Source: Geosiphon pyriformis
Taxonomy: Eukaryota > Glomeromycota > Glomeromycetes > Archaeosporales > Geosiphonaceae
Direction of reading: 5' to 3'
Assembly: GCA_016748015.1 (NCBI GenBank)
Contig: JAAOMT010000647.1
Coordinates: forward strand, 274,213 to 338,212
DNA: 64,000 nucleotides
Shown: in pieces, positions 1 to 9,142 of the stretch
Layout of the letters: each line of letters begins with the position of its first letter
How positions within the stretch are numbered: position 1 is the stretch's first letter
Position numbers and translations under genes: made by a program
The notes under the pieces: generated by a model
Told to the model about the DNA's origin: nothing
Databases searched by the model: none
What the model saw: the letters and a program-made list of their open reading frames with translations, nothing else

Positions 1-2407
1 GATATTGTGTGGTTTCTATAATCAGTACTTTGGTGGAAATCTGAATTCCATTGATCTCAAAAGGGAAATTGTCAATTTTTTCGATTGAAGTCTTGATATT
101 GCCATTAGCAGTAATAATTTAGGCAGTTGTAGTATGATCTACTTGGTGACCTAATTGATTCATGAATTGTTTTGTGATTATACTGCCTGCTGAACCACTG
201 TCTAAAATTAACTTAATATCTATGTTTCCAACTCTAGCATTAGTATATAGAGCTGTGATTGGTTTATTCTGATTAATGATGGCTCTACTGAAAAGACTAG
301 TAGTGTTTAGGTGGTTAATATTGAAAGGAAATATAGTGGCAAGGGTGGTGTTTTCAGTAATAATGGTGGGTGGAATGGTATTGTTGGTTTGATTTCACCT
401 TAAAAGGTTGGGAGTTTTTTCTACATCCTTTTCTTTTAAAGGTGTAGAGCTATAAAAATTCTGATTTTCAGTAAGACCAAAATATAAAGCTTGGTTAGAG
501 TATCTGATTGGTGTTGGTCGAAATGGGGTATTACTATAATTTAGGGATTGTAATGGTACATTGTTAGTCAGCTTTTGATTGTTGCTGGAGTTCCTCTATC
601 TTTGGTTGTAATCAATTACACAATATCTAATAGAATTTTGGTATTGGAGTGCTGCTTGAGCCATTGGCTGTAATAATTGATAGTAGGTTTAAGATAGTTG
701 CTGGATATATTGAATTTGTTGTGAGTATTGAGGTGGTTAATATTGAGACATAGGATATTGAAATACCATGTTTTGAGGGTATTTCAGGTGCTAATATTGA
801 TTTCCTTGATTTTTGTTCACTACTTTCTTATGGCAATCTTGGATGATGTGTTCAGATTTTTTTGCAATAGTAACAATTGCAAAGATTGGATCTCCAAGGT
901 TGTTGTTGTTGCTGGTAATTCTGTTGTTGTTGGTATCTGTTATTATTACTATCTCTTTATTGTAGTGGCTGATAGAGTTCTATGGTACTGGTTAAAAATC
1001 TCTCAATTTTCTGAGTTAATTTTTTACTTAATTGAGTTATTTTTGTGTTGATATTGGATGTTCTATTGATAGCCAAATTAACAGCTTGAATATGATTAGC
1101 TTTTTGCTCTGCTGACTCAAAGTTATGAGCAAAAGTAATTGCTTCTTATAGGTTTGTTGGGTGGCAGAGTCTTACAGATTGAAAAAGACTGCTTTTTAAT
1201 TCTTTAACAAATTGATTAAAAATTTATGCCACAGTGTAGTAGTCCCTTTCAATGGCCTGGATTTGACAAAAGATTTGGTTAAATCATCCAAGATAAGTAG
1301 TTACTGTTTCATGGTCTTTTTGTTTTATGATACTGAACTGATTTTGTAATTTGATAAGAGTATTGGAGTCACAAAAATATTGCAGAAAGGCAAATTTAAA
1401 GGTGGCAAAGTCGGTTGGTTTCTCTGCAAGGCTTTGATACCATAAGTTTGCAATTCTGGTCAGAAAAAATGACAACACTTGAATGGCTCTATCATCATTC
1501 CAATTGTTAACAGTAATAGTTTTCTTGGCTTCCATGATCCATATATATGCATTATCTTCTTCACCAGAGAATTTCTCTAATTTGGCAATATCTTGGTAAG
1601 CCATAATCTGGTAAATAGGTGGAGTTTTACTGATTGATACTGAGAGGTTTGGTGTTTACATGCTAGAGTGTTCTCCTGGTGCTAATTCTGGTTGTTTCTT
1701 TTTGTTAATTTTCCCAATAAGCTGGAGAATAGCTGTTTCTTTAAAGGAGATAGTTGTGATTCAGTCAAGGGTTGGGTTGGCAGTGGTTCCCACATCAATG
1801 TATTTCTGTCTGTTTTGTTAATTATTGGGGTGAGATTTCCAAACAACAATCCATATTTTCTTAATAATTTGGTCCAACTGTGTTGATTCCAAGGGTGTAA
1901 ATTTTCAGGAGTTTGTGGTGTTTCTAACTGGGTTTCTGGGGGTGGGTTGAATACAATTCTACTTTGGGGTGTCTGATAGTATAATGGAGTTGTTGGAGAA
2001 AGGAACCTTGGTTTCTTGTTGACCATGGACTTGGCTTGGGCAGTTGTGAGGTTGTTGGATTTGTTTTTGTATTTCTCAGGGTTGGATTCCACTAGTTGTT
2101 GTACTTGAGAGAATTGTTTTGCCATGTAATATTTAATGTCTATATTGATTATGCACAAAGTTTTAGCAATTGCTTGGGTAGTTGTGGCTGTTGAGTATCC
2201 TAATAAGCTTTGATAGATTTGTTCTTCCAGTCTTTCTGTGTTGGTTGCGTGGTCTAATAAGCAGTCAATTTTTGCATTAATATAGTTACAAAAATCACTT
2301 TCTGCATAAGCAGTTTTTGCTGGTATTCTTAGGTCTTTTTGAAAGTATTGAAATAATGCTCTTTCATATGAGGAGTGGTTTTTTCCTACTGTTTTAATAG
2401 TTGCCAC
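1..2407 (-). pseudogene. Ty3/Gypsy-type gag-protease region, decayed, cut by the left window edge
   Basis: This is the capsid and aspartic-protease half of an LTR retrotransposon. It starts with MATIKTVGKNHSSYERALF at 2407 and reads to 1682, where the frame is lost. A second block (1604-1284) contains a retrotransposon-gag domain: KLEKFSGEED, then a WYQSLAEKPTDFATFKFAFLQ core. Further along, many frames and stops interrupt a Gln-rich stretch. Near 172-211 the reverse strand reads LILDSGSAGSIITKQ, which carries the D-S-G active-site triad of a retropepsin, and an in-frame TAA follows close to the edge. The reverse transcriptase half is not in the window. The family resembles gag-pro polyproteins common in Glomeromycotina genomes (recognition, not a search). 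It is non-functional because of a frameshift between 1682 and 1604 and several nonsense codons. Confidence 0.75.
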
Positions 2408-2448
2408 TTTTGTGAGTTTCTGGGATGCTCTGTTTCTGTGGATTTATA

Positions 2449-2466
2449 ACCTCACAGGGAGCACCA
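2449..2466 (-). promoter_or_regulatory. candidate tRNA primer-binding site of the minus-strand LTR element
   Basis: On the minus strand the sequence TGGTGCTCCCTGTGAGGT begins two bases after a possible LTR end (ATAACA followed by TT). It lies 42 bp upstream of the gag start at 2407. A primer-binding site starts with TGG because it pairs with the CCA tail of a tRNA. The plus strand here reads ...GGGAGCACCA, as a tRNA 3' end would. The exact tRNA was not identified, and no full-length LTR repeat was found to confirm the boundary. Confidence 0.4.
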
Positions 2467-2852
2467 AATGTTATGAGTAAACTTGGTAGAATAGAAAAAT
2501 GATAACATTTGATGCTCTCAATTATTGGTGATATGTCTTCTATGTAATTCTGTTGGCTCAATCTTAATTATTAGTCTCTAAAAGTCTATTCTTGGATGTG
2601 AATTTACCTATTGAGTTTTTTGGTTATAAGGCACAGAGTTTGTCTTTCATCAATTGCAATGTTTTCTGTAAATATGAGCTTTTTTTTTTGAGCTAACAAG
2701 CGCAGCCATTAGGATCTGGCATTGTCTTTTCACCTTTCTGGTAAGCTAACAAGATAACATTAATATTCAAAACCTAGGAGGAGCCTCCTTCTTTTACCAG
2801 ACTATTACAAAGTCTATTCTCAGACAATTGATTTTACTATGTTGCTGCTCCA

Positions 2853-2853
<1 letters not shown>

Positions 2854-2899
<46 letters not shown>
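2854..2899. repeat. poly(A) tract, 46 nt
   Basis: This is an uninterrupted run of A. It could be the tail of a retroposed insertion on the plus strand, but no recognisable element sits directly upstream. Homopolymers of this length are also prone to sequencing error. Confidence 0.9.
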
Positions 2900-2901
<2 letters not shown>

Positions 2902-3240
2902 TAAATTAGTATCATCAATTGCTGTGATCAAGAGCAATTGGTCCAAATCATTAATAGTTCGAGACAGCTATGCTAAGAGCATCTGTTTTAGAACAAAGAT
3001 ATGAAACAATAGTTAATTCACATAAATTTCACAAAAATTTGAGAACATGAATTTGTGATTCTGATTTCTTAATAATTAATTTATTTTAGAAGATGAATAT
3101 GGAATATAATAAATGATAACAGGGTATGGATATTTGATTTTTGTATAGTGGTTCATATCTTTTTGTCTTTTTCTACCTTCTATGACTACTCATTTTTATA
3201 TATTTTTTTGGTTTTATAGGATTGCTTTTGATTGTTTCAC

Positions 3241-3320
3241 TATTGCTAGTTATTGTTTTGTTATTGCTAGCTATTGCTCATTATTGCTAGCTATTGCTTG
3301 TTATTGCCAGCTATTGCTCA
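3241..3320. repeat. 20-bp tandem repeat, four units
   Basis: Units begin at 3241, 3261, 3281 and 3301. The best-conserved unit is ttattgctagctattgctca. Units 2-4 differ from each other by one to three substitutions, and the first is more diverged. There are no spacers of constant length, so this is a minisatellite and not a CRISPR array. Confidence 0.9.
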
Positions 3321-3453
3321 TTTTTGTCTTATGTTATTTCAAGTTGTAATGTGTTCTTTTTGTTATGTTTCTTTGTTACATTTTTCCATAGCTTTTTGGT
3401 TTTTCTACTTGGGTAACAATGGTTGTCCACATGATAATGACAAAATTTAGTGA

Positions 3454-4505
3454 ATGGCACTTGCCAAAATTGAAGAAGCATCACCAGAAGAAATAAAAAC
3501 AATTAAAAACAACTCACTGGAATTCATAAAACTTGACTGAAGCCCAAATCCAGATATTGTCCTAGAGTCTATGAACCCAGAACAATTTCATAAACACTAC
3601 TAAGAATTGGCACCCACTTGAGAAGAACAAGAGCAATGATTGGAAAAAATAAACACCCAATTATGTGATTATTGTTTAATTTTATATGATTTTTAATATT
3701 ATAATAAGTGTGACTTTATTTACAATCCACCACCATGCATAATCTATATGATTTTAGAGGAAAAGAAACCAATCAATAGCTGCACATCAGAATCAGAATC
3801 AACTTTTAATCCCAATTCAAACTCTGACAATGATGATGATGAAAACAATGGTTCCAGCTCTATGCAAATTGGCAATAACAATAATAACAATTCAAATTCA
3901 AATTTAAACTCCAAACAATACATCATGCTCTTTGATCTTACCAAGGAGCAGGAACTGAAATGGTTCAGTAATAATGATAAAGATATCATGCCAGAACATG
4001 TGTATAATATTAATGCAGGATTTGATCTAAGATATCCAGAAAAAGAAGCCATCAAATTAGAACCAAATTCACTTACTTACATTAATCTTAAAATAGCACT
4101 GGAAATTCTAGCAACAATGATGGTCAATTAACATCTAGGAGTAGTTTAGCAAAAAAAAGAATCAACATTAGAGGAAGAATAATTGATACAGAATACATAG
4201 GAAATATCAATACTATACTATAAAATAATTCTAAAAAGGCCTATATAATAGAGCCAAATAAAAAGATAACACAGGTAATATTCCTACCTCTGATACAAAT
4301 AACTCAGTTAGTATTAATGGGAAACAGAGAAAAATTAGAGATTATAACAAGAGAGATTAAGGGATTTGGATCCATAAGTAGAATAAATATACCAGTCAAT
4401 ATGGCAGAGAAAAAAGTTATTAACAAAAGAGAAATTATCTTCACCCATCAATCAATTTTCATTCCATCATATAACCAGTATATGTTAGCCATAAAAAAAA
4501 AGTAA
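3454..4505 (+). pseudogene. dUTPase-like domain with acidic leader, retroelement-encoded
   Basis: The reading begins MALAKIEEASPEEIK at 3454 and runs in one frame, with several stops, to 4131. It then shifts frame at about 4127 and continues to about 4505. All five trimeric-dUTPase motifs can be traced. Motif 1 is AGFDLRYP (about 4017). Motif 2 is SRSSLA just after the frameshift (about 4135-4155). Motif 3 reads GRIIDTEYIGNI (about 4170-4205). Motif 4 is near KITQVIFLPL (about 4262-4293). Motif 5 is GFGSISR (about 4360-4380). dUTPases hydrolyse dUTP to dUMP and pyrophosphate, and in retroelements they are thought to limit uracil in cDNA. The leader is rich in Ser, Asn and acidic residues and holds a short Cys cluster with stops. 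Confidence 0.75.
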
Positions 4506-4519
4506 AGAATCAAGCTCAG

Positions 4520-5650
4520 TTGTTTAAAACAGAAGCCACCATTTGTGAATCAGGAAAGATTGGACTCACTAATCTTTACATATCAGCCAAAAGTCTAAAA
4601 AACATCAAAATTTCTATTTATAACACAACTGAAAATGTTATCAAGATACTAAAAAGAATTATTATTGGATATTTAACTACTGAAGTTGAGGATCAATCAC
4701 CAAACATCATTCCAGATTTTCCACAGCTTTGTGAATATGTAGACATCATATTACAAACCATTTACAGACAAGATAAATGTTATCTGCTTTAACCAGAACA
4801 ATTGGAACAGATAAACATGGAGAATCTAGACCCACTTCAATAGATGTAACTAAAGATGTTATTCAGCAATTTCAATAACATCTTTGCTAGTGAAAATAAA
4901 TTTGGCCACATTAATATTATTCAGCACCAGATTAAGACTGGAAATATAATGTCAATTAAACCAAAAACATATCAAGTACTACCAGCTAGTCATAAGATCA
5001 TTCATCAAAAAATCAATCGGATGTTAGATAATAGGCTAATTTAACCATTAATGAGTCCATGGTCATCACCAGTGGTACTAGTCCAGAAGAAAAATAAAAA
5101 GATCTGCTTTTGTGTGGATTATAGAAAACTTAATAGTGTTACTTATGGAGATAGTTATCTAACTCCATGAATCCAAAAATTATTCAATGCTTTTAGTAGA
5201 AATAAATGGTTTTCAACATTGGATTTAGATAGTAGTTACTGACAAATAGCCATGAATTCAACTAATAAAGAGAAGACTGCATTTACAACAAGAGAAGAAA
5301 ATTTCGAATTTAAAGTAATGCCATTTGAATTGATGAATGCACCAGCCATATTTCAATAGCTAATGGAAATTGTTTACACTGAACTATTATGAAAGTCAGT
5401 AGTCATATACTTGGATAACACCAATGTGTTCTTGAAAACATTCGATGATTACCTTTATTATCTTTAACAAGTATTCAAAAGATTCAGACAAACAAAACTG
5501 AAATTAAATGCAAACAAGTGCTTCTTTGGGAAAACTGAACTCAAGTTTTTAGGACATGTTATAAGGAAAAATGGCATTAAAACGGATCCAGACAAGATTG
5601 AAGTTGTTAAAAACTTTCTAGTACCAAATAATCTTACAAAACTAAAAGCA
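4520..5650 (+). pseudogene. reverse transcriptase domain of the Ty3/Gypsy-type pol, YLDN active site
   Basis: One frame runs through linker and RT with nonsense codons but few indels. Recognisable RT pieces are SPWSSPVVLVQKK (about 5052), FCVDYRKLN, KWFSTLDLDSSY, EKTAF, FKVMPF and the active-site motif at 5408-5419. That motif reads YLDN instead of YxDD, so the second metal-binding aspartate is gone. The codon for the expected Trp after SSY reads TGA, as a G-to-A change of TGG would give. The thumb and connection end with KFLGHVIRKNGIKTDPDK. Confidence 0.85.
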
Positions 5651-5653
5651 TTC

Positions 5654-6200
5654 TTGGGATTCATAGGATACTATTGCCATTTTATTAAGGATTTTTCTAA
5701 ACTGGCTCAGCCATTACATCAACTCCAAATCAAGAATATAAAATATGAATGGACAGAAATCCAACAAGAACCTTTCGATACACTAAGAAGAAAACTTATA
5801 CAAACCCCAGTATTAATTTATTCAGACCATAGCAAACCATTTATCATTACCACAGATGTATTAGGTCAAGCATTAGAAGCAGTATTATCGCAAAGAGAAC
5901 CAGATGGAAGAGAACATTTAGTAGCATATGTTAGCCAAAGTTTGAATCCAGTAGAAAAAAACTATGAAATACCAGTACTAAAAACTTAATTATTTACTGA
6001 ACAGTCATAAAATGGAAAGAATACTTAAACCAGAAATTTGATATATATACTGATCACAAAGGATTAAAATCAATCCAGAAACAGAAATTTAAAGATAACC
6101 ACTATACTTGATAGAAAATAGAACTTTCACTATTTAAATATACAGTACATTATAAAAAAGGAAAAAAAAATGGAAATGCTGATGGTTTGTCATGAATGAG
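5654..6200 (+). pseudogene. RNase H domain of the Ty3/Gypsy-type pol
   Basis: The region starts at GFIGYYCHFIKDFSKLAQPL and leads into the RNase H1-like fold. FIITTDVLGQALEAVLSQ (about 5841-5893) carries the first Asp. After a frameshift near 5988 comes FDIYTDHKGLKSIQ (about 6036) and then NGNADGLS (about 6170), which corresponds to the last conserved Asp. The frameshift and several stops make the domain non-functional. Confidence 0.75.
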
Positions 6201-6451
6201 ACAAATCTAAGAACATTTCAACCCAAAAATATAACAAAAAGATGAATACACAAAAATATTAACAACTCTAACATTATATAAATATCCAATTGTTCAAGGA
6301 GAAATTATTTTAAAAAGAACAAAACAACATCAAACAACAGTCCAAATATTTTATTACTTACCAAAATGTACTTTATCGGAAAAACAGAAAGAATCCAGAT
6401 CAACCAACCAAAGTAATCACAGAACCAGAAAAAGAGACAATATTATTTAAC

Positions 6452-7500
6452 ATGTACTCTGATCTAATAGCAAGACATTTTCACAAAGAAGCAACCATAA
6501 AAAAAACCAGAAAAAGATACTATTGGCCATCAATATATTCAGACATCATCCAATATGTTCAAAATTGTAATGCTTGTCAAAAAAAAGAAAGAACAAGACC
6601 AAGTAAATCATTAAGACCAATCAAAGTAAAACAACTATTTGATTGCATTGGAATTGACTTAGTCAGATCATTAACAATTACTAGCAGAGACAACAGATAT
6701 ATTGCAGTAGCCATGAATTATTTTACTAAATGGCCAGAAGCAAAAGTTATTCAAAGAACAGATGCAAAATCTGTTGCCAAATTTGTTTATCAAAATTTAA
6801 TTTGTCAACATGGATGTCCAAAAGAATTACTATCAGATCAAGGAACACACTTTGTAAACAGAACATTAGCAAAGTTAAGTCAAAAATTTGGAATCAAAAG
6901 ATCATTATCATTACCATACTATTTACAAACAAACAGTTTAGTTGAAAAATTCAACAGAATATTGTGTGAAGCAATTGCCAAGATCAGCTAAAAAAACCAA
7001 GATGAATGGGATTTATTTATATTATTAGTACTATTTGCTTATTGGACAATGAAGCAAAATACTATACAAGCAACACTATTTGAATTAATATATGGTAGAA
7101 CAGCAATATTACCAGTTGAGATAGAAATCAACATATATTCAACTGAACCAATAACAGAAGACAATTTCTAAGAAACATTATTAAGAAGAACATATGACTT
7201 AATGGAGACATTAAAAAACAAATGGCGAAAAGTAGCTGATAACATTTAAAAGTTACAAAAAAAACAAAAAAAACAACATGATAACCAACTACCAGATAAA
7301 CCAGTTAAATTCAAGATTGAAGACAAAGTACTCTTATATTATACCAAAGTGGAAAAACAATGGAGTGGAAAATTTGACCCCAAATGAGACAGACCATTTC
7401 ACATAGAAAAAATTCTAAGAAATAAAGCTTATAAATTAAGATGGGACAACAAAATCTTAATCAAAGCAGCACATGGTAATTGACTTAAACCATATTACAA
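6452..7500 (+). pseudogene. integrase of the Ty3/Gypsy-type pol, DDE triad preserved
   Basis: The longest open block is 6452-6991. It opens with a zinc-binding HHCC region (ARHFHKEATIKK, then CNACQ). The catalytic core shows GIDLV (first Asp, about 6652), SDQGTHF (second Asp, about 6834) and SLVEKFNR (Glu, about 6936), so the DDE residues survive. After a TAA at about 6989 the same frame continues with YGRTAILP and then a C-terminal domain that ends in KAAHGN-stop-LKPYYK (about 7467-7500). Several stops are TGA where TGG is expected. Confidence 0.85.
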
Positions 7501-7647
7501 GATAATACTATTATTTACCAGTAATATTACACAATTGGGAGTACAGAAAATACTAGTTCAACTAGATAAGATTTTATGAAATCTAGAACCAATTATTATT
7601 ATCAACATTAATACATCAAATTGAGTAACTAAAAAGAATATAAAAAC

Positions 7648-8310
7648 ATGATAAATACGACAGAAGATATCAAAAAAATGTAAATTACTGATAAGATTCA
7701 CTCACTAGCACAACAATTTTTTCAATTAATCCAACAACAAAAGATAAAAATTACAATCAACCAACAAATCATTAGATACACAAATACTAAAAAGAGACTA
7801 TAAGATAAAATATGGAGAAAAACAAAAAACACTGTTGATAAAATTATTACAAAAGTGAAATTGGCAATAGAAGAACAACCAAAAGTCACCCAATATCAAG
7901 AGTTGACTATAGAAATCTGGAATTAGTGAATACAACAATTTCCAAGAAACTTTTGTTATTTTTACTTGGAACAACACTTGAACATTTAGAATTTATACAC
8001 AAATAAAACAAAATGATTATTCAACACAACAATACTACAACAACTAGAACAATTTGTGGGAAAAAACAATTTGACCACACAAGCAAAAGCCATTTATTGG
8101 CTACACACCAAATTCCAAGAGTGACCAGAAATCTTATTTAACACAAAAACAAACACAATTACTGTTAACCAAATGAAAAAAATAACAAATGCCCAATTTA
8201 AAAAATTACAGAACAAAATAACACAAGTAATTATTAAAAGAGAAGTTCAAGAAATACTCAAAAATGGAGAATTAGAGTTAAAAGATTTAAGAGATGTCAA
8301 TGGAGCTTAA
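7648..8310 (+). pseudogene. ORF3 downstream of integrase, unknown function, broken by nonsense codons only
   Basis: A single frame of 220 codons runs from ATG 7648 to TAA 8308-8310 with no indel. It is interrupted by seven internal stops (TAA, TAG and TGA). The reading starts MINTTEDIKKM and is rich in Gln, Lys, Thr and Ile, with KIHSLAQQFFQLIQQQ near the start and EVQEILKNGELELKDLRD at the end. I recognise no domain. Heptad-like Leu/Ile spacing suggests helices. Its position after integrase and before the 3' non-coding region marks it as an accessory ORF of the element. Confidence 0.6.
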
Positions 8311-8760
8311 TATTAAAAGAAGAAAATAATATTACTCATAGAATATAAGAAATATATTAACATATAAATTAGCCAATCAAAAGTAGATATAATAAATATA
8401 AAATTCCAAAATTCCAGGAATTTCAGAATTTTTGTAGAAAAAATTACAAGATTCCAGAATTTCTCTTAAAGGAATTGCAGAATTCCAGGAATTCCAAAAT
8501 TTTTGGTGTGAAAAATTAAAGAATTGAGGAATTTCAATTATGTATATATAGTGGTAGTATTAGAAAAAAAAAGTCAGATCTCTCAGTTTAGATTTAATCT
8601 AAGCAATCTTCCAAATTACAAATATCAATAAATAACTATTTACTATCTCAATCTACTCTCCACTATTAATATTTTATGTTAATAGTAATCCACACTTGAC
8701 CACACTAGAACAATAGCTCTTAATTACGACTATTGATGAGATACTAACTTATGAATTGCC
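8311..8760 (+). mobile_element. probable 3' non-coding region / LTR remnant with GAATTCC-type repeats
   Basis: This follows ORF3 of the Ty3-like element. 8398-8545 has many short near-palindromic motifs such as ttccaggaatt, ttccagaattt and gaattccaggaattcc. A TATA-like tatatatagtgg occurs at about 8540-8552, followed by a likely transcribed leader. This is what an LTR promoter region would look like. No matching 5' copy is present, so the borders are unknown. Confidence 0.4.
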
Positions 8761-9142
8761 TTGGCTTATTTCTTTATTTATTTTATTTTATTTTATTTTT
8801 TTCTTTTCTTTGATTTTATTGTTGTATACTAATTGATTAAAAATTAAAATACAAGATTATTGACATCAAGGATAGCCTGGTAAAAGACCCAGAAATACAG
8901 GTAAAATTATATATATATTAACAGATAGCTTATCAGAAAGGCACAACTGTCAGAGTAAATCTGGCCACCAAGCTGAGAAAAAAATTGGGCAAGAATTGCA
9001 ATTCCAGAAAATTACTACCATCATCAAATCTCTGTCTATTATACAAAAGACTCAACCAAAACCTTCAGATATTACCACTCAAATCATCAATTGAGCACTA
9101 AGTTACAAGTTTGTTATTTGATTTGAGACTCCAAATAATCAC
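8761..9142. other. junction sequence between LTR element and non-LTR copy 1
   Basis: I see no gene. A TTTTA-rich run (8770-8815) is followed by sequence of ordinary composition (8870-9130). The non-LTR copy to the right is cut at about 9143, inside its RNase H domain. Confidence 0.5.

Larger units (their letters stand above)
2508..3453. other. non-coding stretch between two retroelement halves
   Basis: I see no gene here. The stretch contains possible LTR remnants (ATAACA at 2502-2507 and 2754-2759), a 46-nt poly(A) run and a 20-bp tandem repeat, which are listed separately. It separates the minus-strand gag half from the plus-strand pol half. The 5' LTR and gag expected for the plus-strand pol are not visible. 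Confidence 0.5.
3454..8310 (+). mobile_element. Ty3/Gypsy-type pol with dUTPase, RT, RNase H, integrase and a third ORF (decayed)
   Basis: In order along the plus strand this holds: a leader with a Cys-rich patch and an acidic Ser/Asn-rich tract (3454-3930), a dUTPase-like domain (about 3990-4380), a linker, a reverse transcriptase (about 4870-5650), a Ty3-type RNase H (about 5690-6200), an HHCC-DDE integrase (about 6450-7150) with its C-terminal domain to about 7500, and a separate downstream ORF (7648-8310). RT and integrase before RNase H/IN order is that of Ty3/Gypsy. No gag or 5' LTR lies upstream on this strand. Most damage is nonsense codons in an otherwise kept frame, with a few indels (about 4127, about 5988). 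It cannot be active. Confidence 0.85.

Noticed and set aside
728-1051. 107-codon plus-strand frame
   Set aside because: It is antisense to the gag region and its composition is an artefact of Gln/Asn-rich coding on the other strand.
2449-2466. 3' end of a tRNA gene (sequence ending CACCA)
   Set aside because: Only 18 nt fit, no D or anticodon arm lies to the left, and eukaryotic tRNA genes do not encode CCA.
3241-3320. CRISPR-like array
   Set aside because: The repeats are directly adjacent, have no spacers, and the genome is eukaryotic.
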